Shown here piece by piece: positions 31,322 through 41,363 of a stretch of DNA of 64,000 bases. Made by a program: the position numbers and the translations under genes. Origin of the DNA: Haloplanus sp. (GTDB taxonomy: Archaea > Halobacteriota > Halobacteria > Halobacteriales > Haloferacaceae); the NCBI RefSeq assembly GCF_028275055.1, contig NZ_JAQCNJ010000071.1, positions 1 to 64,000 of the forward strand. The letters run 5' to 3'. The notes under the pieces were generated by a model, which was not told the DNA's origin, did no database searches, and worked only from the letters and a program-made list of their open reading frames with translations. Numbering within the stretch: position 1 is the first letter of the stretch; each line of letters opens with the position of its first letter.

Positions 31322-32542
31322 ATGACACGTGTGGCACTCGCGTTCTCCGGCGGACTCGACACGACAGTGTGCGTTCCGCTCCTCGAGGAGGAGTGGGGGT
31401 ACGACGAGGTGGTCGGCGTTACGGTCGACGTGGGCCAGCCGGAAGCGGAGTTCGCCGAGGCCGAGGAGACGGCCGACGCTCTCGGGTTGGAACACCACGT
31501 CGTGGACGCACGGGCGGAGTTCGCGTCGATGTGTCTGGACTCGGTGCGCGCAAACGCCACGTACCAAGGCTACCCACTGGGAACGGCGTTGGCGCGGCCG
31601 GTCATCGCGGAGTCCATCCTCGACGTGGCGAAGGAAAACGACTGCGACGCCGTCGCTCACGGCTGTACGGGCAAGGGGAACGACCAACTCCGGTTCGAGG
31701 CGGTGTGGCGTGCCTCGGAGTTGGATGTCGTCGCACCGGTGCGTGAACTCGGGTTGACCCGTGAGTGGGAGATCGAGTACGCCGACGAGAAGGAGCTGCC
31801 GGTGGAGGGCGGCAACGAGGGTGTTTGGAGCATCGACACGAACCTCTGGAGCCGGTCGGTCGAGGGGGGCGACCTCGAACACCCCGGTCACGTTCCGGGC
31901 GAGGAGATCTACGAGTGGACACGCTCGCCCGCCGGCGACACCGAGGAGGTCGAACTCACCTTCGAGAACGGCTATCCGGTCGCCGTCGACGGCGAGGAGA
32001 TGGACCCGATCGGTCTGATCGCTCACCTCAACGACGTCGCCGGCGAGTACGGCGTCGGACGAACGGACATGATGGAAGACCGGATGCTCGGGCTGAAGGT
32101 GCGTGAAAACTACGAACATCCGGCGGCGACGACGCTGTTGAACGCCCACGAGACCTTGGAGAGCCTCGTACTCACCAAGGAGGAACGCGACTTCAAGAAG
32201 CTCGTCGACGACGAGTGGTCACAGAAAGGGTACGAGGGACTGGTCGACGCGCCGCTGATGAGCGCGTTGGAGGCGTTCATCGAGGCGACCCAGACCCGAG
32301 TGACCGGCACGGTAACGATCCGGTTCGAGGGCGGCCAGGCCCGCCCGGTCGGGCGCGATAGCGACCACGCGGTGTACGACGAGTCGTTCGCCTCGTTCAA
32401 CACGGAGGATGTTGGCGACATCACGCAGGCGGATGCGACGGGTGTCGCGAAATACCACGGTTTCCAAGAACGCCTCGCAGCGAAGGTGCTCGCGGAGGCG
32501 AAGGAAACCGAAGCGCTGACCGACGGCGCGGGAGCGGAGTGA
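31322..32542 (+). CDS. argG: Argininosuccinate synthase
   Basis: VALAFSGGLDTTVCVPLLEEEWGYDEVVGVTVDVGQ; AHGCTGKGNDQLRFE; EGGNEGVWSIDTNLWSRS. Confidence 0.96.
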   Translation: MTRVALAFSGGLDTTVCVPLLEEEWGYDEVVGVTVDVGQPEAEFAEAEETADALGLEHHVVDARAEFASMCLDSVRANATYQGYPLGTALARPVIAESILDVAKENDCDAVAHGCTGKGNDQLRFEAVWRASELDVVAPVRELGLTREWEIEYADEKELPVEGGNEGVWSIDTNLWSRSVEGGDLEHPGHVPGEEIYEWTRSPAGDTEEVELTFENGYPVAVDGEEMDPIGLIAHLNDVAGEYGVGRTDMMEDRMLGLKVRENYEHPAATTLLNAHETLESLVLTKEERDFKKLVDDEWSQKGYEGLVDAPLMSALEAFIEATQTRVTGTVTIRFEGGQARPVGRDSDHAVYDESFASFNTEDVGDITQADATGVAKYHGFQERLAAKVLAEAKETEALTDGAGAE

Positions 32543-32544
32543 GC

Positions 32545-33411
32545 ATGCACGTCGGGCTTCTCTACTCGCGGATCAGACGGGACGAGAAACTGCTTCTCTC
32601 GGAGCTACGCGAGCGCGACCACGAGGTGACAAAGATCGACGTTCGAAAGGAGCGGTTCAACATCAGCGAGCCGCCGGCGGCGTTCGAGAACATCGACATC
32701 GCGGTCGATCGCTGTCTGGCGACGAGTCGGAGCCGCTACGTGACGCGGTTTCTCGACGCCTACGGGGTCCCCGTCGTCAACGGGGCCGACACGGCGGAGC
32801 TGTGTGCCGATAAGGTGAAAAACAGCCTCGTTCTCGACGCCGCGGGCGTGCCGACGCCGAACACGGACGTGGCGTTCACCACCGACAGCGCCCTCGAGTC
32901 CATCGAGGCCTTTGGCTACCCCTGTGTGCTGAAGCCCGTGATCGGGTCGTGGGGACGGTTGATGGCCAAAGTCGAGAGCCGAAGCGCGGCCGAGGCGATC
33001 CTCGAACACAAGGCCACCCTCGGCCACTACGAGCACAAGGTGTTCTACATTCAGGAGTTCGTCGAGAAGCCCGGGCGGGACATCCGCGTTGTCGCCACCG
33101 ACGGCGATCCCGTCGCCGCGATGACCCGGAGCTCGGATCACTGGCTCACGAACGCCGCGAAGGGCGGCGAGGTCAACGAGTTCGCGGTGGATTCGGAGGT
33201 GGCAGAGCTCGTGGAACGCGCCTCCGACGCCGTCGGCGGCGGCTTGCTCGGCGTCGACCTGATGGAGACGGGCGACTCCTACACCGTCCACGAGGTGAAC
33301 CACACGGTCGAGTTCAAGGCGCTCGACTCCTGTGTCGACTTCGACGTGCCCGCGGCCATCGTCGACTGGCTCGAACGGAAGGCCGACCGGAGCGTGGAGG
33401 CGGAGGCGTGA
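32545..33411 (+). CDS. argX: LysX/ArgX-type ATP-grasp ligase (glutamate/alpha-aminoadipate-LysW ligase)
   Basis: ATP-grasp: YPCVLKPVIGSWGRLMAKV, YIQEFVEKPGRDIRVV, LLGVDLMETGDSYTVHEVNHTVEFK; operon position. GTG 32539 is an alternative start. Confidence 0.9.
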   Translation: MHVGLLYSRIRRDEKLLLSELRERDHEVTKIDVRKERFNISEPPAAFENIDIAVDRCLATSRSRYVTRFLDAYGVPVVNGADTAELCADKVKNSLVLDAAGVPTPNTDVAFTTDSALESIEAFGYPCVLKPVIGSWGRLMAKVESRSAAEAILEHKATLGHYEHKVFYIQEFVEKPGRDIRVVATDGDPVAAMTRSSDHWLTNAAKGGEVNEFAVDSEVAELVERASDAVGGGLLGVDLMETGDSYTVHEVNHTVEFKALDSCVDFDVPAAIVDWLERKADRSVEAEA

Positions 33412-34445
33412 GCCACACCGCGAGCGTCGTCGGTGGGAGCGGCTTCACCGGCGGCGAACTCCTTCGCCTGCTCGACGGTCATCCCGAGTTCGAGGTGGCG
33501 CAGGCGACGAGTCGGAGCTACGAGCGCAAGACCGTCGGCCACCAACACCCGAATCTCAGGGGGATGGACCTCAGGTTCAGCGATCCGGCGGATCTGGAGT
33601 CGGTCGATGTCCTCTTCGCGGCGACACCGCATGGCGTCTCGATGGAACGCATCGACGCCTTCCGGGACGCCGCAGGGACCGTGGTGGATCTGAGCGCAGA
33701 CTTCCGGCTCTCGACCGAGGCGCAGTACGACGAGTGGTACGACGGTCACGACCGGCCGGAACTGCTCAACGAGGCCGAGTACGCCCTGCCGGAGCTCAAC
33801 CGGGAGAACCTCATCGGGGCCGACCTGATCGCCTCGGGCGGTTGTAACGCGACAGCGACCATTCTGGGGCTGAAACCCCTCTTCGACGCTGGGATCCTCT
33901 CCGGTGACGAGAACGTTGTCGTCGATGTAAAGGTCGGCTCCTCGGAGGGCGGCGCGGGCGGCGGGGCGGCCTCGTCTCACCCCGAGCGGTCGGGCATCGT
34001 CCGGCCCTACGCGCCGACGGGCCACCGTCACGAGGCCGAAATCGAGGAGTTTCTCGGCCTGTCGGTTTCGTTCACCGTCCACGCGGTGGATATGACCCGT
34101 GGCGCGGCCGCGACCTGTCACGTCTTCCCCGACGGGCCGGTGAACAAAAAGGAGTTGTGGAGCGCCTATCGTGAGACCTACGGCGACGAACCGTTCGTGC
34201 GCACCGTCGCCGGCGGCGGCGGCGTCTACCGCTACCCCGAACCGAAAACGGTAGCCGGCACCAACAACGCCGAGGTGGGCTTCGAGATCGATCCCGGAAA
34301 CCGGCGGCTGGTTGTGTTCTCGGCCATCGACAACATGATGAAAGGATCGGCCGGGCAGGCCGTCCACGCTGCGAACGTCGCTCTCGGGATCGAGGAAACC
34401 GCAGGGTTAGACTTTCAGGGATTCCACCCCGTAGGTTCGCCATGA
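33408..34445 (+). CDS. argC: N-acetyl-gamma-glutamyl-phosphate/LysW reductase
   Basis: SVVGGSGFTGGELLRLLDGHPEFEVAQATSR; ASGGCNATATILGLKPL. GTG start overlaps the upstream stop. Confidence 0.92.
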   Translation: MSHTASVVGGSGFTGGELLRLLDGHPEFEVAQATSRSYERKTVGHQHPNLRGMDLRFSDPADLESVDVLFAATPHGVSMERIDAFRDAAGTVVDLSADFRLSTEAQYDEWYDGHDRPELLNEAEYALPELNRENLIGADLIASGGCNATATILGLKPLFDAGILSGDENVVVDVKVGSSEGGAGGGAASSHPERSGIVRPYAPTGHRHEAEIEEFLGLSVSFTVHAVDMTRGAAATCHVFPDGPVNKKELWSAYRETYGDEPFVRTVAGGGGVYRYPEPKTVAGTNNAEVGFEIDPGNRRLVVFSAIDNMMKGSAGQAVHAANVALGIEETAGLDFQGFHPVGSP

Positions 34446-35266
34446 CGGTCGTGGTGAAGATCGGCGGTGCAAAGGCGGTTGACCCGGCAGGGGCGGTGGC
34501 CGACGTGGCCGACCTCGTGGCAGATGGTGAACCCGTCGTCGTCGTTCATGGCGGGTCGACCGCCGTGGACGACCTACTGGACCGCCTGGGAATCGAACCC
34601 ACGTACGTCGAGACGCCGGACGGCGTCGTCGGCCGGTTCACCGACGAGGCGACGATGGAGGCGTTCACGATGGCGATGGGCCGAGTGAACAACGACCTCG
34701 TCGCGACGATGCGGGCGGCGGGTGTCGACGCCGTTGGACTCTCCGGTGTCGATGGCGGCCTCGTCACCGGCGCGCGGAAGTCGGCGGTGCGGGTGATCGA
34801 GAACGGCACGAAGAAGATCAAACGAGGCGACCACTCGGGAACGATCGAGTCGGTAAACACCGGTCTGTTGGAGCGTCTGCTCGGCGACGGCTACACCCCC
34901 GTCGCGGGGCCACCGATGCTGGCCAACGACGGTGTGGCGGTGAACACGGACGCCGACCGGATGGCCGCGGCGGTCGCAGGCGCACTCGGCGGCCGACTGG
35001 TCGTTCTCACGGACGTGGCGGGCGTGTACGCCGACCCCGACGACCCGTCGACGCTGATCGAAGCGGTAACCACCCCCGCGGAGTACGACGCGCTCGACGA
35101 CGCCGCGGAGGGCTTTATGATAAAGAAGGTGATGGCCGCGACGGAGGCGCTGGAACGGGGCGCGACCGAGGTGGTCGTCGCCGACGCCAACGCCGACGCG
35201 CCCGTCACGGCCGCGCTGGGCGAAAGCGGTACACACATCCACGCGAGCGCACTGGAAGACACATGA
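34442..35266 (+). CDS. argB: Acetylglutamate/acetylaminoadipate (LysW) kinase
   Basis: VVVKIGGAKAVDPAG; VVVHGGSTAVDDLLDRLG; GGRLVVLTDVAGVYADPDDPSTLIE. Confidence 0.93.
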   Translation: MTVVVKIGGAKAVDPAGAVADVADLVADGEPVVVVHGGSTAVDDLLDRLGIEPTYVETPDGVVGRFTDEATMEAFTMAMGRVNNDLVATMRAAGVDAVGLSGVDGGLVTGARKSAVRVIENGTKKIKRGDHSGTIESVNTGLLERLLGDGYTPVAGPPMLANDGVAVNTDADRMAAAVAGALGGRLVVLTDVAGVYADPDDPSTLIEAVTTPAEYDALDDAAEGFMIKKVMAATEALERGATEVVVADANADAPVTAALGESGTHIHASALEDT

Positions 35267-36387
35267 GCGGATTCATCTTTTCGGAGAAACCCATCGGCAT
35301 CGAACGCGGCGAGGGGGCCACCCTCTACGCCGACGACGGCACAGAGTACCTGGACTTCGGCGCGAGTTACGCCGTCGCGTCCGTAGGCCACAGCCACCCA
35401 CGGGTCGTCGACGCGATCAAATCACAGGTCGAAGACCTCGTCTACGTCCAGGCGTCGTACCCGGTCGAGGCGCGGACGGAACTGTACGAGAAGATGGCGA
35501 CGGTGTCGCCCCCCGGACTGGACAACGTCTGGCTGTGTAACTCCGGCACCGAGGCCAACGAGGCGGCGATGAAGTTCGCTCGCAACGCGACCGGGCGGGA
35601 GAAAATCGTCGCCACCCGTCGTGGATTCCACGGCCGAACCCTCGGCGCACTGGCGATGACGTGGAAGGATAAATACAAAAAGCCGTTCGAACCGCTCGCG
35701 GGTGGCATCGAGTTCGTCTCCTACGGCGACGAGGAGGAACTCGCCGAGGCGGTCGACGAGGAGACGGCGGCGGTCTTTCTCGAACCCATCCAAGGCGAGG
35801 GGGGGATCCACCCCGCGTCGGAGCCGTATCTGAAACGGGCTCGGTCGATCACGCGGAAGGCCGGTGCGGCGCTCGTTTTCGACGAGATTCAGACGGGGGT
35901 AGGCCGCACCGGAGCGATGTGGGCCTGCGAGGCGGTGAAGGTGGCCCCGGATATCCTCACGACGGCGAAAGGGATCGCCAGCGGCCTCCCGTTGGGTGCG
36001 ACCGTCTGTGCGGACTGGATCGCGGACGCCGACCCCGAGCACGGCTCGACGTTCAGCGGCGGGCCGGTCGTGTGTGCGGCCGCAAACGCCACCCTCGACG
36101 TCGTCGTCGAGGAGGATCTGCCAACCCACGCCGCCGACGTGGGGAGTTATCTGATGGAGTCCATCGACGACGCCGACCTCCCGGTGCGCGACGTACGCGG
36201 ACAGGGGTTGATGATCGGTGTCGAGGTGAAGCGGGGGGCCAACCGGCTCCTGCGGGACTTGGCGCTCGAAGAACAGGTGCTCGCTTTGCCGGCGGGGCGG
36301 ACCGTCCTCAGACTGTTGCCGCCGCTGACGATCGGGCAGGAGGAGGCAGACAGCCTCGTCGAGTCGCTGGAGGCGGTGCTCGGATGA
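35263..36387 (+). CDS. argD: Acetylornithine/LysW-type aminotransferase (class III)
   Basis: GATLYADDGTEYLDFGASYAVASVGHSHPRVVDAI; NSGTEANEAAMKFARNATGR; VFDEIQTGVGRTGAMWACEAV. Confidence 0.94.
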   Translation: MSGFIFSEKPIGIERGEGATLYADDGTEYLDFGASYAVASVGHSHPRVVDAIKSQVEDLVYVQASYPVEARTELYEKMATVSPPGLDNVWLCNSGTEANEAAMKFARNATGREKIVATRRGFHGRTLGALAMTWKDKYKKPFEPLAGGIEFVSYGDEEELAEAVDEETAAVFLEPIQGEGGIHPASEPYLKRARSITRKAGAALVFDEIQTGVGRTGAMWACEAVKVAPDILTTAKGIASGLPLGATVCADWIADADPEHGSTFSGGPVVCAAANATLDVVVEEDLPTHAADVGSYLMESIDDADLPVRDVRGQGLMIGVEVKRGANRLLRDLALEEQVLALPAGRTVLRLLPPLTIGQEEADSLVESLEAVLG

Positions 36388-37457
36388 CGGTCAGCGAGAC
36401 GGGTGGAGCGGAGTTGAGCGCCGCACAGCGGCTCCTCGTCGACCTCGTTGAGACACCCTCACCGTCGGGCGAGGAGGACGCCGCGGCCGAGCGCCTCGTC
36501 GCGTTTTTCGAGGCCAACGGCCGCGAGGTGTGGCGCGACGAGGTGGGGAACGTCCACGCGCCGGCGGACGACGCCGTTCTTCTCACCTCGCACATCGACA
36601 CCGTGCCGGGCGACATCCCGGTCGAAATCGACGACGGCGCGGACGGCGAACGGTCGCTGTGGGGGCGCGGAAGCGTCGACGCGACCGGATCGCTGGCAGC
36701 GATGGCCGTCGCCGCAGTTGAAACGGGCGTCAGCTTTCTCGGCGTCGTCGGCGAGGAGGTTGACTCGCGCGGTGCGCGCCACGTGGTCGAAAACGGCCGC
36801 GCCGAACCCGACGCGGTCGTCAACGGCGAGCCCAGCGGATGGACGGGGATCACCCTCGGCTACCGTGGCCTGTTGGCGGGGACGTACGTCGCCACCAGCG
36901 AGTCGGGCCACACCTCACGCCCCGAGAACAACGCGATTCAGGACGCGATGGACTGGTGGTCGCAGGTCGAACGTGAGTTCGACCCCGACGAGTACCTGCC
37001 CGTCTTCGAGCAGGTGACCTGCAAGCCCACGGAGTTCGAGGGTGGAACCAGCGTCGACGGGCTCTCCGTCGAAGCGACGATGGAAGTCCAGTTCCGCGTT
37101 CCGCCGGAGTACACCGTCGACGACGTCCGGGAGATGGCGGCCGGCCGACTCGACGGCGGCACCGTCCACTGGTACGACGCGGTCCCGCCGGTGATGGAGA
37201 GCCCGCGGACGGACGTTGCCAGGGCGTTTCGGGTGGCCATCCGGTCTGCGGGGGGCGACCCTCGCCTTCTCCGGAAGACGGGGACGGCGGATATGAACGT
37301 CTTCGCGTCGACGTGGGACTGCCCGATGATCACGTACGGCCCCGGCGACTCGGACCTCGATCACGCGCCGGACGAACACATCCCGCTGGCCGAGTACGAC
37401 CGTGCTATCGAGGTGTTGATCGACGCCTGCAAGCGCCTGCAGGGTGGCGGCGGATGA
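36384..37457 (+). CDS. argE: [LysW]-lysine/ornithine hydrolase, M20 family
   Basis: LVDLVETPSPSGEEDAAAERLV; VLLTSHIDTVPGDIPVEI; GRGSVDATGSLAAMAVAA. Confidence 0.92.
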   Translation: MTVSETGGAELSAAQRLLVDLVETPSPSGEEDAAAERLVAFFEANGREVWRDEVGNVHAPADDAVLLTSHIDTVPGDIPVEIDDGADGERSLWGRGSVDATGSLAAMAVAAVETGVSFLGVVGEEVDSRGARHVVENGRAEPDAVVNGEPSGWTGITLGYRGLLAGTYVATSESGHTSRPENNAIQDAMDWWSQVEREFDPDEYLPVFEQVTCKPTEFEGGTSVDGLSVEATMEVQFRVPPEYTVDDVREMAAGRLDGGTVHWYDAVPPVMESPRTDVARAFRVAIRSAGGDPRLLRKTGTADMNVFASTWDCPMITYGPGDSDLDHAPDEHIPLAEYDRAIEVLIDACKRLQGGGG

Positions 37458-38353
37458 GCGTCGAGACGACCGACCTCCTCGACGTGGACGACCTCACGGC
37501 CGGGGAACTGGAGACGGTTCTCGACCGCGCGGCCGCGATCAAGGCCGGCGAGGACGACACCGACCTCACCCGGCGGACGCTGGCGATGGTGTTCGAGAAG
37601 CCGAGCACGCGAACCCGGACCTCCTTCGAAACGGCGATGACGCGGCTTGGCGGCCACGCCATCTTTCTCGGGCCGAACGACATCCACCTCGGCCGGGGCG
37701 AACCGATCAAAGACACCGCCCGCGCGCTTGCGGGGTACGCCGACGCCATCATGGCGCGACTGTTCGACCACTCGGCGGCCGAGACGCTGGCCACATACGC
37801 CGATGTGCCGGTGATCAACGGCTTGACCGACGACGCCCACCCCTGTCAGACGCTCGCGGATCTGCTAACGGTGCGGGAGGCGTTCGGCGGCTTCGAGGAT
37901 GTGACCGTCGCGTGGATCGGTGACGGCAACAACGTCGCCCAGTCGTTCGTCCTCGGCGCGGCGCTTGCGGGGCTTGACTGCACCGTGACGGCGCCACCGG
38001 CGTACGGAATCGACGGGGACGTACTGGATCGGGCGGCTGAACTGGGTCGGTCGCCGACGCTCGTCGACGACCCGGAGACCGCGGCCGCCGACGCCGACGT
38101 TGTCTACACCGACGTGTGGGTGTCGATGGGAGAAGAGGACATCCGAGATGAGAAGCTGTCGGCGTTCGACGGCTATCAGGTGAACGCCGACCTTCTCGCG
38201 GGCGGCGACGCGAGGGTGATGCACTGTCTGCCCGCCCACCGCGGCGAGGAGATCACCGACGACGTGATCGAAGACGACCGGACGCTGATCTGGCGACAGG
38301 CCGAGAACCGCCTGCACGCACAGGCCGGTCTGCTCGTCGAACTGCTCGCGTGA
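37454..38353 (+). CDS. argF: Ornithine carbamoyltransferase
   Basis: MVFEKPSTRTRTSFETAMTRLGGHAIFL; HPCQTLADLLTVRE; VMHCLPAHRGEEITDDV. Confidence 0.96.
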   Translation: MSVETTDLLDVDDLTAGELETVLDRAAAIKAGEDDTDLTRRTLAMVFEKPSTRTRTSFETAMTRLGGHAIFLGPNDIHLGRGEPIKDTARALAGYADAIMARLFDHSAAETLATYADVPVINGLTDDAHPCQTLADLLTVREAFGGFEDVTVAWIGDGNNVAQSFVLGAALAGLDCTVTAPPAYGIDGDVLDRAAELGRSPTLVDDPETAAADADVVYTDVWVSMGEEDIRDEKLSAFDGYQVNADLLAGGDARVMHCLPAHRGEEITDDVIEDDRTLIWRQAENRLHAQAGLLVELLA

Positions 38354-38506
38354 CGTGGGCCGTGGGACGCCGGATGTTGACCGTGGGGCGACGTATCCAA
38401 CAAGGTTCTGTGCTTTCGGTGTCATGATATATAATACGCCCACCGGCGTGTGTGAGAGGCGTCCGATCCCCGAACGTCATTGTACCCACAGGTGGTCGGT
38501 TGCGGT

Positions 38507-38980
38507 ATGGCGACACAAACCGATTCGACGGTGGCGACGAGAGAATCGAACGGCAACTGGCAGGCGGGCGTCATCGGCGGCATCGTCGGCGCGTTGGCGA
38601 TGGGCGGGCTTGTTCTCGCGATGAACGCGCCAACGCTCGCGGTGGCGATCCCCTCGCTGTACACGCTCGCGCCGCCCCCGAACCCGGGGGTGGGGATGGT
38701 CGTCCACGCCTCCCACGGAGCGGTTCTGGGCGTCGTGTTCGCGGCGGCCGTCGGCGCGCTAAACCTGAACTCGACCGGTAAACTCCTCGGGCTAGGTGTC
38801 GCGTGGGGCGTTGCGACGTGGGCCGTTCTGGCGGCGTTGCTCATGCCCCTATGGCTGAGCGCCGTTGGCTCGCCCGCCTCGCCGCCGTTCCCCAACTTCG
38901 CGCCGCCCTCGCTCCTGTGGCACGTCGTCTATGGCGGCGTTCTCGGCGGCGTCTACGCCGCGACGGCCGACGCGCTCTGA
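38507..38980 (+). CDS. Haloarchaeal membrane protein of unknown function
   Basis: ATG 38507; MATQTDSTVATRESNGNWQAGVIGGIVGALAMGGLVLAMN..., several hydrophobic segments. Confidence 0.7.
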   Translation: MATQTDSTVATRESNGNWQAGVIGGIVGALAMGGLVLAMNAPTLAVAIPSLYTLAPPPNPGVGMVVHASHGAVLGVVFAAAVGALNLNSTGKLLGLGVAWGVATWAVLAALLMPLWLSAVGSPASPPFPNFAPPSLLWHVVYGGVLGGVYAATADAL

Positions 38981-39152
38981 GTGCGCCGGGAGCGAGCGCG
39001 GCCTGCGTGGACCTCGGTCGGTGTGTCGGGAGGCAGTGGTCGGGACCGTGTGCAACCGGTCGGTCGGGTCGAACCGTTCCGGGTCGAAAACCGAGAGCAG
39101 CGTGCCACGCCCCGCCCGAGGGTTTTAATCCCGGCACGCGTAACGCGGTTCT

Positions 39153-41318
39153 GTGGCAGACACGGCGGGACACGAGCGGTTCTTTCCCTACGACGAACCG
39201 TACCCGAACCAGCGTGAGGCGATGGACCGGATCGCCAACTCGCTGGCCCGTGGACAGGACGTACTGCTCGAAGGCGCACCGGGGACCGGCAAAACGTTGT
39301 CGGCACTCGTGCCGGCACTCGCCCACGCCCGCGACGAGGACCGAACGGTGGTCATCACGACGAACGTCCACCAGCAGATGCGCCAGTTCGTCGAGGACGC
39401 CCGCGCCATCGCTCGCGAGGCGCCGATCCGGGCGGTCGTTTTCAAGGGAAAGGCGTCGATGTGTCACCTCGACGTGGGGTACGAGGAGTGTCGGAGTCTC
39501 AAGGAGACCACCCAATCGCTGGTCGAGGCCGAACGGGACCGTCGGGAACTCGCCGACCGGAGCGACGCCCTCCTCGACGCAGTGCGGGACGGGGACGACG
39601 AGGCCGCAGCGGCCCGGACTGCCGTTGTCGACGAACTCGACGAATTGGAGGAGGAAATCGAGGGGTTGGAGGCGGCGAACGTCTGTGAACACTACCGCGC
39701 GAACCTCACCCGGAACACGGAGGAGTTCCGGGAATGGCTGTTCGAGGACGTTCGCACCCCAGAGGAGATCTACGCCTACGCCGACGAACGGGGGCTTTGT
39801 GGCTACGAACTCCTGAAAGAGGGGATGGAGGAAATCGACCTCGTCGTCTGCAACTACCACCACCTGCTCGATCCCTCGATCCGCGAACACTTTTTTCGGT
39901 GGCTGGATCGTGATCCCTCGGAGGTGATCACCGTCTTCGACGAGGCACACAACATCGAGGCCGCGGCCCGCGAACACGCCACCCGGACGCTCTCGGCGCG
40001 GACACTCGAGGGTGCGATCGCGGAACTCGACGACGCCGACGACTCGCGGGCATCGAGCGCTCGAAACGTTATCGAGGCGTTTCTGACCGGACTGGAGAGG
40101 GCCGTCGACGGTGCGCTGGGCTTTGGAGAACGCGACCAGGTCGGCGAGGAGTGGCACGACCTCGATATCGACAACGACGACCGCCGGGACGACCTGACGC
40201 TTGGGTTTCTCGACGCCTACGAGGGCGAAGGAATCGACACCGAACTCGACCTCGCGCTCCAACTGGGTGGAGCACTCGACGAGGCCTACGAGGAGGCGTA
40301 CCGCCGCGGCGAGACGACGACCCGACAGGAGTCGTCGACGCTCCAGGCGGCGCGGTTCGTTGCCGACTGGATGGGGATGGGGGCGGACCTCGGCCGCCGC
40401 CCGATGGCGGCGGTGCGCCGGGACCGGGGGAGCAACGAGGTGTACGGCCGGGCGGAACTGTACACCGCCATCCCTCGGGAGGTGACCGAAGGGTTGTTCG
40501 ATGAGGTGGCCGCGAGCGTGCTGATGAGCGCGACGTTGCGGCCGTTCGACGTTCTCTCGGACGTGTTGGGACTGGAGTCGCCGGCGACACTGGCCTACGG
40601 GCTGGAGTATCCCGAGAAGCGCCGGCGGACCTACGCTGTCACGGGACCGGCGCTCTTTTCTAGCGACCGCGACGACCCCGAGACACAGGCGACGGTCGCG
40701 GAGACGCTCGCCGGCGTTATCGGAGTGACGCCGGGCAACACGCTCGTGTTCTGTCCCTCGTACGCGGAGGCCGAGCGGTACCACGGCCGCCTCTCGCTTT
40801 CGAACGCCTATCTCGACGAGGCGGGAACACCGACCGAGACCCTCCGTCAGCGGTTCGTCGAAGCCGACGACGCCGCTTTGTTCACGTCGTTGTGGGGCAC
40901 GCTCGGCGAAGGGGTGAGCTTCGACGGCAACGACGCCCGGACCGTCGTCGTCGTCGGCGTTCCCTATCCCAGCCTCTCGACACGTCTCGAAGCGGTCCAA
41001 GACGCCTACGACCGCGAGTACGGCCACCGGACCTCGGACGCGGGCTGGCGATACGCGGTCGAGATTCCGACGATCCGCAAGACCCGACAGGCGCTGGGGC
41101 GGGTGATCCGATCGCCCGATGACTTCGGCGTTCGTGTCCTTCTCGATAAACGCTACACGCGCGCCGGGCGCGACATGGGGAAGTACGGTGTTCGCGACTC
41201 GTTCCCGGCGGAGGAACGGGACGAGATCATCGACGTCGCCCCCGAGAAACTACAGTTCGCGATGCTGAACTTCTACGCCGACCTCGATGCCTACGATGGT
41301 GACCCGCCGGCGCCGTGA
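39153..41318 (+). CDS. XPD/Rad3/DinG-family ATP-dependent DNA helicase
   Basis: EGAPGTGKTLSALVPALAHA Walker A; VFDEAHNIE (DEAH box); Cys residues of a probable Fe-S domain (MCHLDVGYEEC...VCEHY...LCGYE); QALGRVIRSPDDFGVRVLLDKRY. Confidence 0.93.
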   Translation: MADTAGHERFFPYDEPYPNQREAMDRIANSLARGQDVLLEGAPGTGKTLSALVPALAHARDEDRTVVITTNVHQQMRQFVEDARAIAREAPIRAVVFKGKASMCHLDVGYEECRSLKETTQSLVEAERDRRELADRSDALLDAVRDGDDEAAAARTAVVDELDELEEEIEGLEAANVCEHYRANLTRNTEEFREWLFEDVRTPEEIYAYADERGLCGYELLKEGMEEIDLVVCNYHHLLDPSIREHFFRWLDRDPSEVITVFDEAHNIEAAAREHATRTLSARTLEGAIAELDDADDSRASSARNVIEAFLTGLERAVDGALGFGERDQVGEEWHDLDIDNDDRRDDLTLGFLDAYEGEGIDTELDLALQLGGALDEAYEEAYRRGETTTRQESSTLQAARFVADWMGMGADLGRRPMAAVRRDRGSNEVYGRAELYTAIPREVTEGLFDEVAASVLMSATLRPFDVLSDVLGLESPATLAYGLEYPEKRRRTYAVTGPALFSSDRDDPETQATVAETLAGVIGVTPGNTLVFCPSYAEAERYHGRLSLSNAYLDEAGTPTETLRQRFVEADDAALFTSLWGTLGEGVSFDGNDARTVVVVGVPYPSLSTRLEAVQDAYDREYGHRTSDAGWRYAVEIPTIRKTRQALGRVIRSPDDFGVRVLLDKRYTRAGRDMGKYGVRDSFPAEERDEIIDVAPEKLQFAMLNFYADLDAYDGDPPAP

Positions 41319-41363
41319 GCGACCGCCGAAACGCATTTTGATGTGCCGTCGATGGGCCCTCGT

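Noticed and set aside
31300-31746. 148-aa ORF starting MRRRED overlapping argG, considered as a second Arg leader
   Set aside because: Out-of-frame shadow of argG; the Arg bias comes from frame-shifted GC-rich codons.
38841-41027. 728-aa minus-strand ORF opposite the XPD/DinG helicase
   Set aside because: Shadow ORF of the helicase gene; no motifs.
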